Below, piece by piece: positions 18,505 through 27,093 of a DNA stretch of 64,000 nucleotides. A program made the translations under genes and the position numbers. Positions within the stretch are counted from its first letter, which is position 1, and the number at the start of each line of letters is the position of its first letter. Source of the stretch: CAVOAK01 sp965217615 (GTDB taxonomy: Bacteria; Pseudomonadota; Alphaproteobacteria; UBA8366; CAVOAK01). The notes beneath the pieces were generated by a model, which did no database searches, had not been told where the DNA came from, and saw nothing but the letters and a program-made list of their open reading frames with translations. The stretch spans positions 1 to 64,000 of the forward strand of contig CBDCIT010000014.1 of the NCBI GenBank assembly GCA_965217615.1, in the 5' to 3' direction.

Positions 18505-19009
18505 CACGCTTCGCGCGGGCGTAGTTTTCACCTGGGCGGCGTTGGCGGGCTGTTCGGCAATCGAGCGATCCAACCCCCTTCCAACGGTCACAACGACTCC
18601 GGCGACTTCAACTCAAACGTTGACGACAACAGACGTCGCTGTGCAGCAACCCCAGCACTCAGCGGGCGCATCTGATCCACCGAAGGCGGCGCGCTCCGCT
18701 GCGAACGAGGCAAAGTCAGCAAATCTTGCCGCCCCACAGATCAACGATGATCCTCAGCAGCTCTTGGGCTTGTCTGGTATCGCCGTCGCCCGACGCCTTG
18801 GTGCCCCGAGTCTTGTACGTCGTGACGGCCCGGCGGAGATTTGGCAGTACCAGGAAACTGCCTGTATTCTCGATGTTTTCCTCTATACGAACACCGATGG
18901 TCAGCATGTTCGCTATGTCGAGCTTCGCAGCCGCGATACGACGACAAGGCCACAACGGCGTTGCTTCGCAAAGCTTCTTGAGGCCGAAATGAAGCCTCCG
19001 TCGGGCTAA
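18479..19009 (+). CDS. Small predicted lipoprotein overlapping bactofilin
   Basis: An unrecognised 176-residue protein. I choose the GTG at 18479, inside the bactofilin gene, because from there the protein has a basic N-terminus followed by AGVVFTWAALAGC, a signal peptide with lipobox LAGC at the end; the long in-frame extension upstream is only the shadow of bactofilin. After a Ser/Thr/Gln-rich linker comes a conserved-looking domain with LLGLSGIAVARRLGAPSLVR and AEIWQYQETACILDVFLY, a pattern seen in small outer-membrane lipoproteins of Alphaproteobacteria. Its TAA stop is the last codon before the insertion element. Overlap with bactofilin (26 bp) suggests a joint envelope role, but this is inferred. 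Confidence 0.72.
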   Translation: MTTTRKTNSTLRAGVVFTWAALAGCSAIERSNPLPTVTTTPATSTQTLTTTDVAVQQPQHSAGASDPPKAARSAANEAKSANLAAPQINDDPQQLLGLSGIAVARRLGAPSLVRRDGPAEIWQYQETACILDVFLYTNTDGQHVRYVELRSRDTTTRPQRRCFAKLLEAEMKPPSG

Positions 19010-19027
19010 ACAGCCCGTTGATTAAGT
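19010..19027 (+). repeat. Left terminal inverted repeat of the IS1182-type element
   Basis: Eighteen bases, ACAGCCCGTTGATTAAGT, begin directly after the TAA stop of the small lipoprotein gene. They match the complement of 20439-20456 without mismatch. Together with the flanking GGGCT the end can fold into a short hairpin. Confidence 0.93.
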
Positions 19028-19042
19028 GGCTTTTTCCGGCTC

Positions 19043-20389
19043 TCACCCCCAGATGAAGAATGCGGCGGCGAAAGCCGACTGGCCGCTTTGCGAACCCCCC
19101 CGTGCCACCAGCATGGCCCCGGTGGGCGTGAGCAGAACGAAAATACCGCCATATCCGCCCGCCACGGCCTCCCGCGGGGTGCCGGCGCCGATGAGCTGGC
19201 GCATCAGTAACGATAGATTGTGGCCGGCGACGTGGAGCAGGTATCGCTTGTGCACATTCTCTCGCCCGCGCAGCCAGGTTCGTCGCATGCCGCCACGATC
19301 GAGGTTGTGGGCAAAGCAGCGCTCGACGATCTCGGCGCGCAGCTTGAAGGCCTCGCGGGCGACCCCGGACTTGAGCCGCGCACGGTTGTTGGTGACCGCG
19401 CGCCGCGCCGCCTCATCACCGTGCCAGCGCGAAAAGCCGGTCTGCTTGGGCGCCGCGATCCGGGTCTTCCAGGGACTGTCGTCCAGAGCCCTCAAGACCG
19501 CCCGTGAGTGATAACCTTTGTCGGCGACGCATTCGGCCGGGTCCTCCGCCGTCGGTGCCGCATCCACCGCCCCGAGGTTTGCCTCGGCCTTCGCCAGGGT
19601 CTTGGAAAGCGTCGTGGTGTCGCCCTCATCGGCCGGGTGCAGCTCGGCCGCCACCACCGCGCCGGTGTCCAGATCCACCGCGTGCTCGGGCTTGTAGGCC
19701 AGATGCGTCGTGCCGTCCTTCATCTTGGCGATCTTGGCCTCGGGGTCGCTCTTCGAAACCCAATCCGTGTTGGAAAGCTTCTTGCCCTTGCGCTTCCGCT
19801 CCAGACGCGCCAGATCCTCGGCCGTGGGTGTCTCGACGCCGCTTTCCCGGGCCAGGCGCTCCAGCATCTCCCGGTAGCCTTCGCCGTTGGCGCGCCGCAC
19901 GATGTTCCGCAGCGCCGCGTTGGCCTCCATGGTCGAGGCATCGACGCCGATGCGCTCGCCCTTGATCAGCCCCGCCTCGGCGATCAGCACCAGAACCCAG
20001 TCGAAGACCGCCGCGTGGACTTCATGGGGCAGGCGCGTGCGGCTTCGTGACAGCCAGGAATGGTCCGGTACCCGATCACGGCTCCCCAGTCGCAGGAACG
20101 CCCGCAGCGAAAGCGAGTCCGAGCAGCGCCACTCCAGACCGCGCTCGCTGTCGATGCCCTCGAAGTAGCCCACCAGGTGCATCCGGAAATAGCGCCCGGG
20201 CGGCACCGAGGGCGCGCCCATCCGGGCCGCGTAATAAGGCCGGCAGCTCGCCTCGGCAAAGGCGTCGAAGCCGCCCTCGATCAGCACCGACTGCAGGCGG
20301 TCATAAAACACATGACCCGGAGAGCGCGGCATCTCCGACCAGCTCACCATCAGATCCCCCTGACCAGCCTTCTGCCGTCCCATCGCCAT
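19043..20389 (-). CDS. IS1182-type transposase
   Basis: DDE transposase of about 448 residues, unbroken. The N-terminal region has the DUF772-like segment FRMHLVGYFEGIDSERGLEW. The catalytic core shows the first Asp in GERIGVDASTMEANAAL, the second in CVADKGYHSRAVLRAL, and the Glu in KLRAEIVERCFAHNLDRGG followed by the usual RGRENVHKRYLLH helix. Start: GTG at 20395 or ATG at 20389 (complement). The ATG is preferred because a nine-G run lies 5 nt upstream. Gene length and intactness suggest a recently active element; other copies cannot be seen in this window. Confidence 0.93.
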   Translation of the reverse strand: MAMGRQKAGQGDLMVSWSEMPRSPGHVFYDRLQSVLIEGGFDAFAEASCRPYYAARMGAPSVPPGRYFRMHLVGYFEGIDSERGLEWRCSDSLSLRAFLRLGSRDRVPDHSWLSRSRTRLPHEVHAAVFDWVLVLIAEAGLIKGERIGVDASTMEANAALRNIVRRANGEGYREMLERLARESGVETPTAEDLARLERKRKGKKLSNTDWVSKSDPEAKIAKMKDGTTHLAYKPEHAVDLDTGAVVAAELHPADEGDTTTLSKTLAKAEANLGAVDAAPTAEDPAECVADKGYHSRAVLRALDDSPWKTRIAAPKQTGFSRWHGDEAARRAVTNNRARLKSGVAREAFKLRAEIVERCFAHNLDRGGMRRTWLRGRENVHKRYLLHVAGHNLSLLMRQLIGAGTPREAVAGGYGGIFVLLTPTGAMLVARGGSQSGQSAFAAAFFIWG

Positions 20390-20438
20390 CGGCACCCCCC
20401 CCCTGCAAATCAGGGAACCAGAGAATCAGACGGCGCCG

Positions 20439-20456
20439 ACTTAATCAACGGGCTGT
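20439..20456 (-). repeat. Right terminal inverted repeat of the IS1182-type element
   Basis: The complement of this segment reads ACAGCCCGTTGATTAAGT, identical to the left end. It lies 13 bp from the stop codon of nth. Confidence 0.93.
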
Positions 20457-20469
20457 AAAGCCCACTTAT

Positions 20470-21102
20470 TTACAATGTCTTTGCCTTATACTCGCAGAGG
20501 TCGTGCAATATGCAGGCTGCGCATTCGGGCTTACGGGCCTTGCAGACATAACGACCGAGAAATATCAGCCAATGGTGAGCGTGCAACTTCCAACGCTCCG
20601 GAACCGCTTTCTCCAGCGCAAGCTCGACTGCCAGAGGGGTCTTTCCAGGGGCAAGACCTGTGCGATTGGAAACTCGATATACATGCGTATCAACGGCGAT
20701 TGTCGGTTGGTTGAACATGTTATTGAGCACCACGTTCGCCGTTTTACGCCCAACGCCCGGCAACTTTTCGAGCTGATCGCGATTGTCCGGCGGCTCGCCG
20801 CCGTGTAACTTGATCAGTTGCCGGCTGAGCGCGATTACGTTCTTCGCTTTGTTATTGAACAATCCGATTGTGCGGATGTAATTGCGTAGCTTCGCTTCTC
20901 CCAGTGCGACCATTTTCGCTGGCGTATCGGCAACTTTGAACAACGCTTTCGTTGCCTTGTTGACGCCGACGTCGGTCGCCTGCGCAGACAACACGACGGC
21001 GACGAGCAGTGTGTATGAATTTCGGTATTCGAGCTCGGTCTGCGGCTCGGGATCCTGCGCCGCCAGACGGCGGAAGAACTCATTGGCATCGGAGCGTGTC
21101 AA
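20470..21102 (-). CDS. nth: Endonuclease III
   Basis: Base-excision repair DNA glycosylase/AP lyase for oxidised pyrimidines, 210 residues. The helix-hairpin-helix is LPGVGRKTANVVL with the catalytic lysine, the catalytic aspartate is in VDTHVYR, and the C-terminal four-cysteine cluster CX6CX2CX5C (CKARKPECAACILHDLC) binds a [4Fe-4S]. It follows dapB on the minus strand with 73 bp between, an order conserved in this group (dnaK-dnaJ-dapB-nth). The insertion element ends 13 bp beyond its stop, so any original 3' terminator has been split. Confidence 0.96.
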   Translation of the reverse strand: MTRSDANEFFRRLAAQDPEPQTELEYRNSYTLLVAVVLSAQATDVGVNKATKALFKVADTPAKMVALGEAKLRNYIRTIGLFNNKAKNVIALSRQLIKLHGGEPPDNRDQLEKLPGVGRKTANVVLNNMFNQPTIAVDTHVYRVSNRTGLAPGKTPLAVELALEKAVPERWKLHAHHWLIFLGRYVCKARKPECAACILHDLCEYKAKTL

Positions 21103-21175
21103 TGTGATGGCGTGCCCAATTGGAGTTGGTTGGCGGCGAGCCGCCAGTTTACTGAACAGCTAACCCGGTTCCCGC

Positions 21176-21991
21176 TTACTCCTCGAAACCCAGCACGTGC
21201 CGCATTGAATAAAGTCCGGGCTCGAGTCCCACGGCCCACTGCGTCGCACGTACCGCGCCCGCCGCAAAAATCTTGCGGCTTGCCGCCTTGTGCGAGAGCT
21301 CGACACGCTCGCCTTCCCCGGCAAACACGACGCTATGATCGCCGACCACGTCGCCGCCGCGCAAGGTCGCAAAGCCAATTTCGCCGTCCGGTCGCGCGCC
21401 TGTGCGGCCATCGCGGACCGCCTGCTTTACATCATCAAGGACGGCATTGCGCCCAGCAGCGGCCGCACGGCCAAGGCCTAGGGCAGTACCGGAAGGTGCG
21501 TCGACTTTGTTGCGGTGATGCATCTCCAGGATTTCAATATCAAAACTTCCGTCGAGCACCTGTGCAACCTGCTCTGTAAGCGCCAGCAAGAGCGTAACGC
21601 CGACGCTCATATTCGGGGCCCATACGACCGGTACGTGCCGTGCCGCGCGCACGAGCTCCTCGCCCTGAGCGTCATCTATGCCAGTCGTCCCGACGATAAT
21701 CGCGGCGCCAGCCTGCGCCGCAAGCCTCGCATGCTCAACTGTCGCCTCGGGCGTTGTGAAGTCGACGACCGCGTCGACGGCGGCAATCATTTCTGCCGCA
21801 TCGGCGCCAACTTTGACGCCTAACGCGCCGAGTCCGGCGAGCGCGCCAACATCTTGCCCGATCGCGGTGTGACCGGCATGTTCCGTAGCTCCCGCAACAT
21901 TACAGCCGTCGGTCGCGCAAACCTGCGCAACGACCATTTGGCCCATCCGACCGCCACAGCCGACGATGCCGATTCCAATCTCATTTTCCAT
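21176..21991 (-). CDS. dapB: 4-hydroxy-tetrahydrodipicolinate reductase
   Basis: Reduces (hydroxy)tetrahydrodipicolinate with NAD(P)H in the diaminopimelate/lysine pathway. The Rossmann motif GIVGCGGRMGQ is at residues 8-18 and the family signature EMHHRNKVDAPSGTAL, with catalytic His and Lys, lies past the middle; VDFTTPEA and GTTGID follow the usual order. 271 residues, normal length. It is downstream of dnaJ (109 bp gap) and upstream of nth. Confidence 0.96.
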   Translation of the reverse strand: MENEIGIGIVGCGGRMGQMVVAQVCATDGCNVAGATEHAGHTAIGQDVGALAGLGALGVKVGADAAEMIAAVDAVVDFTTPEATVEHARLAAQAGAAIIVGTTGIDDAQGEELVRAARHVPVVWAPNMSVGVTLLLALTEQVAQVLDGSFDIEILEMHHRNKVDAPSGTALGLGRAAAAGRNAVLDDVKQAVRDGRTGARPDGEIGFATLRGGDVVGDHSVVFAGEGERVELSHKAASRKIFAAGAVRATQWAVGLEPGLYSMRHVLGFEE

Positions 21992-22100
21992 TCTTGGCGT
22001 TCCCCGCCCGTCAGAACGCCGGCGATTAAAGCATATCGCCTCGACTCAGGCGAGCGGTCGCATAGGGTCGTTTGGCCGCGCAATGCGGGCGCTTATTCGG

Positions 22101-23216
22101 TTAGTCGTCCCAGAATTCCTTAACTTTCGAGAAGAAGCCCTCCGATTGTGGACTGTGCGACTGACCGCCGCCTGCTTCCTCGAACTCCTTCAGCAGCTCG
22201 CGTTGACGCTTTATCAAATTTACCGGAGTCTCCACGGTTGCTTCGATGAACATATCGCCGCGATTCGTCGAGCGAAGAACCGACATTCCTTTGTTCTTAA
22301 GCCGGAATTGCTGACCCGACTGCGTTCCCTCGGGAATAGCGACCTTGGCGCGGGAGCCGTCGATCGTCGGCACTTCGATCGTACCACCCAATGAAGCCTT
22401 GACCATCGGGATTGGGACCCGACAGAAAACGTTGTTTCCATCACGCTGAAAGATGCGATGCGGCGCCACTGCGATGAAAATGTATAGGTCGCCAGGCGAA
22501 CCGCCACCCGCAGCGGGCTCACCCTCCCCGGCGAGACGAATGCGTGTGCCGTCGACGACGCCGGCAGGGACATCGACGGATAATGTTTTCTCCTTGCGAA
22601 CGCGACCCGTACCTCCGCAAGACGTGCAGGGTTCTTCGATCACCCTTCCGTGCCCATGACAGGCTGGGCAAGTCCGCTCGATAGTGAAGAAACCTTGCTG
22701 CGCGCGTACCCGCCCCGCGCCGCGACATTGAGAACAGGTAACAGGACTGGTCCCCGCCATTGCCCCGCTACCATTGCATGCTTCGCATGAAGCCGTGGTC
22801 GGCACACGAATCTCGACCTTCCGTCCGCTAAAAGCATCCTTGAGGCTGATTTCCAAGTTATAACGCAGGTCGGCTCGGCGGCCGCCACCGCCACCCCGAC
22901 GGCCGCCCACGAAGTCACCAAACATTTCATCGAATATGTCGGCAAAGCCGCCTGCAAAGTCGAAGCCGCCTGCCTGCGGACCGCCACTTCCCTCGAACGC
23001 CGCGTGGCCAAACCGGTCATAGGTCGCGCGCTTCTCATCATCCTTAAGGACTTCGTAGGCTTCGTTTATTTCCTTGAATTTTGTCTCGGCTTCCACGTCA
23101 CCCGGATTGCGATCGGGATGAAAGGACATCGCGAGCTTGCGATAGGCGCTTTTCAACGCATCCGCGTCGGCGGTCTTCGGGACACCCAGGGTCTCGTAAT
23201 AATCCTGCTTCGCCAT
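22101..23216 (-). CDS. dnaJ: Chaperone DnaJ (Hsp40)
   Basis: Class I J-protein co-chaperone of DnaK, 371 residues. The J domain begins MAKQDYYETLGVPKTADAD and has the essential HPD at about residues 33-35. A Gly/Phe-rich linker follows. Four zinc-binding CXXCXGXG repeats are present (CEACNGSGAM, CSQCRGAGRV, CPACHGHGRV, CTSCGGTGRV), then the substrate-binding C-terminal domains. It lies 105 bp downstream of dnaK on the same strand and is presumably transcribed with it from the heat-shock promoter upstream of dnaK. Confidence 0.97.
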   Translation of the reverse strand: MAKQDYYETLGVPKTADADALKSAYRKLAMSFHPDRNPGDVEAETKFKEINEAYEVLKDDEKRATYDRFGHAAFEGSGGPQAGGFDFAGGFADIFDEMFGDFVGGRRGGGGGRRADLRYNLEISLKDAFSGRKVEIRVPTTASCEACNGSGAMAGTSPVTCSQCRGAGRVRAQQGFFTIERTCPACHGHGRVIEEPCTSCGGTGRVRKEKTLSVDVPAGVVDGTRIRLAGEGEPAAGGGSPGDLYIFIAVAPHRIFQRDGNNVFCRVPIPMVKASLGGTIEVPTIDGSRAKVAIPEGTQSGQQFRLKNKGMSVLRSTNRGDMFIEATVETPVNLIKRQRELLKEFEEAGGGQSHSPQSEGFFSKVKEFWDD

Positions 23217-23321
23217 AGACTACCCCTGCGCCCTGATCGGCAACACGCAAGCGCCGCCCTACCGGCCGCTATTTCCCCGCCATTTGTTGATTGCCCTGAG
23301 CCCCATTTCAGACCAGGTGCC

Positions 23322-25265
23322 TCAGGTTCCCGATTTCTTATCCTGGTCCTGGTCTTGTTCGTCAACTTCCTCAAAGTCGGCGTCGACCACTTCGCCTTCC
23401 TCCGTCTTTCCTTCTGGTGCCTCTTCTCCATCGCCGGAGGAAGCGGCCTCCTCTTCCTCTTGCGTCGCCTTATACATCGCCTCACCAAGCTTCATCGAAG
23501 ACTGTGCGAGCTGGTTTGATTTCTCATTTATCTCGGCCGTGTCTTCACCCTCCATGGCCGTCTTGAGGGCCTCAATGTCCGACTCGATCTGTGCCTTTTC
23601 GGTCTCGGGCACCTTGTCGCCAAATTCGGTCAGGCTCTTCTCCGCGGAATGAACTAAGCCGTCGGCCGTGTTTCGCGCCTCGACGAATTCTCTGCGCAGT
23701 TTGTCTTCGGATGCATGCCCTTCCGCATCCTTGACCATATTTGCGATTTCATCATCCGATAGGCCGCCCGACGCCTCGATCCGAATCTGCTGCTCCTTGC
23801 CGGTCGCCTTGTCCTTTGCAGAAACATTGACGATGCCGTTCGCATCGATATCAAAGGTCACGTCGATCTGGGGCAGGCCTCGCGGCGCGGAAGGCAAGCC
23901 AATGAGGTCGAACTGGCCAAGCACTTTGTTATCCGAGGCCATCTCGCGCTCGCCTTGAAATACGCGAATCGTCACCGCGGTCTGGTTATCTTCGGCAGTA
24001 GAGAAGATCTGACTCTTTTTCGTCGGAATCGTCGTATTTCGATCGATGAGTCGTGTGAACACGCCGCCCAGGGTCTCGATTCCGAGCGAAAGCGGTGTTA
24101 CATCGAGAAGCAGAACGTCTTTTACATCACCGCGAAGGACGCCGCCTTGGATCGCTGCGCCCATGGCGACGACTTCGTCCGGATTAACACCACGGTGCGG
24201 ATCGCGGCCAAATAGCTGTTTCACGGTCTCGATAATTTTCGGCATGCGCGTCATGCCGCCAACGAGAATCACTTCATCAATTTCGCTAGCCTTGAGCCCG
24301 GCATCCTTCATAGCCGCCTTACATGGACCAACGGTTTTTTGAATGAGTTCGTCCACCAGCGCCTCGAGCTTGGCGCGCGTCAACTTGATATTGAGATGTT
24401 TAGGACCGGATGCGTCCGCCGTTATGAAGGGCAGATTAACTTCGGTCTGCACCGCGCTGGAAAGTTCGATTTTGGCTTTTTCAGCGGCCTCCTTAAGACG
24501 CTGTAGAGCTAAGCGATCGGACCGTAGGTCAATGCCGCTTTCCTTTTTGAACTCCGATGCAAGGTAGTCGATGATGAGCTGATCGAAGTCTTCGCCACCA
24601 AGGAAGGTATCTCCGTTGGTCGATTTGACCTCGAATACACCGTCGCCGATCTCGAGGATCGAAACGTCGAAAGTGCCGCCCCCCAGATCATAGATGGCGA
24701 TCGTGCCAGTGCCCTTTTTCTCGAGACCGTAAGCCAGCGCGGCGGCGGTCGGCTCGTTGATGATACGCAGAACCTCGAGTCCGGCAATTTTTCCTGCATC
24801 TTTCGTCGCTTGCCGTTGCGAGTCGTTGAAATAGGCCGGCACAGTAATCACGGCCTGTGTAACAGTCTCGCCGAGATAGCTCTCCGCCGTTTCTTTCATC
24901 TTTTGCAGGATAAATGCGGAGACCTGACTTGGGGCATACTGCTCGCCGTCAGCCTCGACCCAAGCATCGCCGTTTTCGCCAGCAACGATCTTGAAGGCAA
25001 CAACCTTCATATCCTTCTTGACTTCTTCGTCTTCGAATCGTCGGCCGACCAGCCGCTTGATCGCATAGAGCGTGTTCTCTGGATTGGTCACCGCCTGACG
25101 CTTGGCCGGGTGTCCGACCAGCCGCTCGCCGCTATCTGTAAATGCGACCATCGACGGCGTCGTGCGAATACCTTCAGCGTTTTCAATGACTTTTGACTGC
25201 GTGCCTTCCATAACGGCAATGCAGGAATTCGTTGTACCCAGATCGATGCCGATTACTTTGCTCAT
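23322..25265 (-). CDS. dnaK: Chaperone DnaK (Hsp70)
   Basis: ATP-driven folding chaperone of 647 residues. It opens MSKVIGIDLGTTNSCIAV, has the phosphate-2 loop AIYDLGGGTFDVSIL and the linker and substrate-binding segment DVLLLDVTPLSLGIETLGG. The C-terminal tail is strongly acidic with Asp/Glu and Gln runs. It is the first gene of a dnaK-dnaJ unit; grpE and hrcA, which usually precede it closely in Alphaproteobacteria, are separated from it here by an oppositely oriented DUF1848 gene. A heat-shock type promoter candidate lies about 110 bp upstream. Confidence 0.98.
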   Translation of the reverse strand: MSKVIGIDLGTTNSCIAVMEGTQSKVIENAEGIRTTPSMVAFTDSGERLVGHPAKRQAVTNPENTLYAIKRLVGRRFEDEEVKKDMKVVAFKIVAGENGDAWVEADGEQYAPSQVSAFILQKMKETAESYLGETVTQAVITVPAYFNDSQRQATKDAGKIAGLEVLRIINEPTAAALAYGLEKKGTGTIAIYDLGGGTFDVSILEIGDGVFEVKSTNGDTFLGGEDFDQLIIDYLASEFKKESGIDLRSDRLALQRLKEAAEKAKIELSSAVQTEVNLPFITADASGPKHLNIKLTRAKLEALVDELIQKTVGPCKAAMKDAGLKASEIDEVILVGGMTRMPKIIETVKQLFGRDPHRGVNPDEVVAMGAAIQGGVLRGDVKDVLLLDVTPLSLGIETLGGVFTRLIDRNTTIPTKKSQIFSTAEDNQTAVTIRVFQGEREMASDNKVLGQFDLIGLPSAPRGLPQIDVTFDIDANGIVNVSAKDKATGKEQQIRIEASGGLSDDEIANMVKDAEGHASEDKLRREFVEARNTADGLVHSAEKSLTEFGDKVPETEKAQIESDIEALKTAMEGEDTAEINEKSNQLAQSSMKLGEAMYKATQEEEEAASSGDGEEAPEGKTEEGEVVDADFEEVDEQDQDQDKKSGT

Positions 25266-25372
25266 CTCCTACTCATCCTTTTCGCAGCCCCTGCGACTGG
25301 TTTCTCGGGCGCGCTTGCCGGCGGCACCCCAATCTCGTCAAAAAGAACGCCGAAACTAGTGACTCAGTGGGC

Positions 25373-25402
25373 TATATGGGAAGGCGTGGAAGCTGGTACA
25401 AG
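25373..25402 (-). promoter_or_regulatory. Candidate sigma-32 (RpoH) promoter for dnaK
   Basis: On the minus strand, CTTGTA (complement of 25397-25402) is followed after 15 bp by TCCCATATA (complement of 25373-25381). This compares with the heat-shock consensus CTTGAA and CCCCATNTA, with a spacing in the usual range. It lies about 110 bp upstream of the dnaK start. Read by eye only; a basal sigma-70 promoter could also be present in the same 237-bp gap. Confidence 0.5.
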
Positions 25403-25502
25403 CTTAGACTGGGCCCGATTGTCACGGTCTGTAGCTAAAATGCAACAATCTGGATGCGTACGATTGAGTTAAGGTATCCGAGGTACATATTCAATCGATC
25501 GC

Positions 25503-26420
25503 ATGATTATCTCAGCAAGTTACCGGACTGATATTCCGGCATTTTATGGGCCCTGGTTTTTGCAGCGGCTGAACGACGGACACTGCTCAGTTGCAAATCC
25601 CTGGGGCGGCAAACCCTACTCCGTCGCACTCACGTCCGACGCCGTCGATGGTTTTGTCTTCTGGACACGCAACCTGCGGCCATTTGCACCCCATCTCACA
25701 ACGGTCAGGCGTCACGCACCGTTTGTCGTGCATTACACGGTTACAAATTATCCGCGCATGTTTGATGCAAGAACCCCAACGGCGCGGCATGCCGTGGACG
25801 ATATCCGTGAGGCCGCGCAGACCTACGGTCAAAGTGCGGTTGTGTGGCGCTACGACCCAGTGTTGATTTCAAGCCTCACGCCCATGGCGTGGCACCTGCG
25901 CAATTTCCGTGTACTCGCCTCGCAATTGGCGGGAGCTGTCGACGAAGTCGTTGTCTCATATACCCATTTTTATCGCAAGACTGAGCGCAATTTGACGCGG
26001 GCCGCGGAAGATCACGGATTCATCTATCAGAACCCCCCACCGACAGAAAAGCAGGGGCTGATTGCTGAACTCGCAGAAATTTCGGCCGAATTCGGAATCG
26101 CCCTGACGATTTGCGCGCAGCCAGAATTCCAGGCGGGTGATGCGGGCGCAGCACGATGCATCGATGCCGATCGGTTGGCAAGGGTGGCTGACCAGCCAGT
26201 GGATGCCGTAGTGAAGGGAAATCGTCCAGGCTGTTTATGCCACGAATCGCGCGATATTGGCGCTTACGACACATGCCCGCACGGATGCGTCTATTGCTAC
26301 GCAGTACGCAACCGCGACGAGGCCAAAATACGCTTTACGGAACACGATCCGTCGACCATATCGCTTGGCCGCCAATCGACTGGCGGATCCACCGGACGAG
26401 CAGCGCCGCCTACGGCGTAA
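25503..26420 (+). CDS. DUF1848 family protein with C-terminal CX3CX2C motif
   Basis: A 305-residue member of the DUF1848 family (function unknown). It opens MIISASYRTDIPAFYGPWFL, as family members do, and carries FVFWTRNLRPF and VVWRYDPVLIS. The cysteines cluster at the C-terminal end: C244 and C246 in GCLCHESRDIGAYDTC, then C258-x3-C262-x2-C265 (CPHGCVYC), the spacing used by radical SAM enzymes for their [4Fe-4S] cluster, though those normally have it near the N-terminus. The gene runs opposite to its neighbours and interrupts the heat-shock cluster between dnaK and grpE, ending 21 bp from the end of grpE. No partner gene is adjacent. Confidence 0.85.
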   Translation: MIISASYRTDIPAFYGPWFLQRLNDGHCSVANPWGGKPYSVALTSDAVDGFVFWTRNLRPFAPHLTTVRRHAPFVVHYTVTNYPRMFDARTPTARHAVDDIREAAQTYGQSAVVWRYDPVLISSLTPMAWHLRNFRVLASQLAGAVDEVVVSYTHFYRKTERNLTRAAEDHGFIYQNPPPTEKQGLIAELAEISAEFGIALTICAQPEFQAGDAGAARCIDADRLARVADQPVDAVVKGNRPGCLCHESRDIGAYDTCPHGCVYCYAVRNRDEAKIRFTEHDPSTISLGRQSTGGSTGRAAPPTA

Positions 26421-26441
26421 GCGGATTAGCGGAACACTGCC

Positions 26442-27080
26442 TCAGGCTGTCGTATCTATGTGTTCGACGTCCTCCGGTGGCGCCTCGGGATCACCTTTCG
26501 CGACACCGACCATGGCTGGCCGCAATAACCGGTCGTACAGCATGTACCCCGGCTGCAGTAGTTCGACGATCGTGCCGGCCGGCTGTCCCGTGTCTTCAAC
26601 CTCGAACATCGCTTGGTGCTTGTTGTGATCGAACTGTTCGCCCAACGGTTCGACTTTTTCAACCCCGTGCCGCTCCAAAGCGCTCAAGAACTCTTTCCCG
26701 GTGAGTTCCACGCCCGTGGCCAGGGATGCGACTGTCTCGTTATCCGTTCGAGCGTCTGCCGGCACGCTGTCAAGCGCACGCTGGAGATTATCGGCGACAG
26801 CAAGAATATCGCGAACCAGGTTGGTCACGCCGTAACGGATGATGTCTTGATGCTCGCGCGCGGCTCGCCGACGCGTATTTTCAGTCTCTGCCAGCGCACG
26901 TAGAAGTTGGTCCTTGAGATTGGCGACGTCGGATTCAAGGGCCGTGATTGGGTCCTCGGGCGCGGTCTGGCCCGCATCGCCGTTTTCCTCTACCACCTCG
27001 TCGGCGTTGTCCGGACGATCGTCGGTAGTTTCCGCTTTTGTCGCCTTATCGTTAGGATGCTGGTTCTTGCTTTCTGCCAT
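26442..27080 (-). CDS. grpE: Nucleotide exchange factor GrpE
   Basis: Dimeric co-chaperone that releases ADP from DnaK, 212 residues. A charged disordered N-terminus of about 45 residues leads into a long coiled coil (VANLKDQLLRALAETENTRR) and the beta domain near the C-terminus with FDHNKHQAMFEVE and PGYMLYDRLLRPAMVGVAKG, the GrpE signature. It lies 13 bp downstream of hrcA and is almost certainly co-transcribed with it. Confidence 0.97.
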   Translation of the reverse strand: MAESKNQHPNDKATKAETTDDRPDNADEVVEENGDAGQTAPEDPITALESDVANLKDQLLRALAETENTRRRAAREHQDIIRYGVTNLVRDILAVADNLQRALDSVPADARTDNETVASLATGVELTGKEFLSALERHGVEKVEPLGEQFDHNKHQAMFEVEDTGQPAGTIVELLQPGYMLYDRLLRPAMVGVAKGDPEAPPEDVEHIDTTA

Positions 27081-27093
27081 TGACGTGCACCAC

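Larger units (their letters stand above)
19010..20456 (-). mobile_element. Intact insertion sequence, IS1182-type (IS5-like DDE)
   Basis: A 1447-bp element bounded by perfect 18-bp inverted repeats, ACAGCCCGTTGATTAAGT at 19010-19027 and its complement at 20439-20456, with a single full-length transposase gene on the minus strand. The flanks end in GGGCTAA on the left and start with AAAGCCC on the right. A 2-bp AA may be duplicated, but a longer target duplication is not visible. The insertion occupies the gap between two convergent stop codons and destroys no gene. Confidence 0.93.

Noticed and set aside
20392..20410. Nine-C run next to the transposase start as a frameshift site
   Set aside because: It lies upstream of the ATG at 20389 and acts, if at all, as a G-rich ribosome-binding sequence; the transposase frame is intact.
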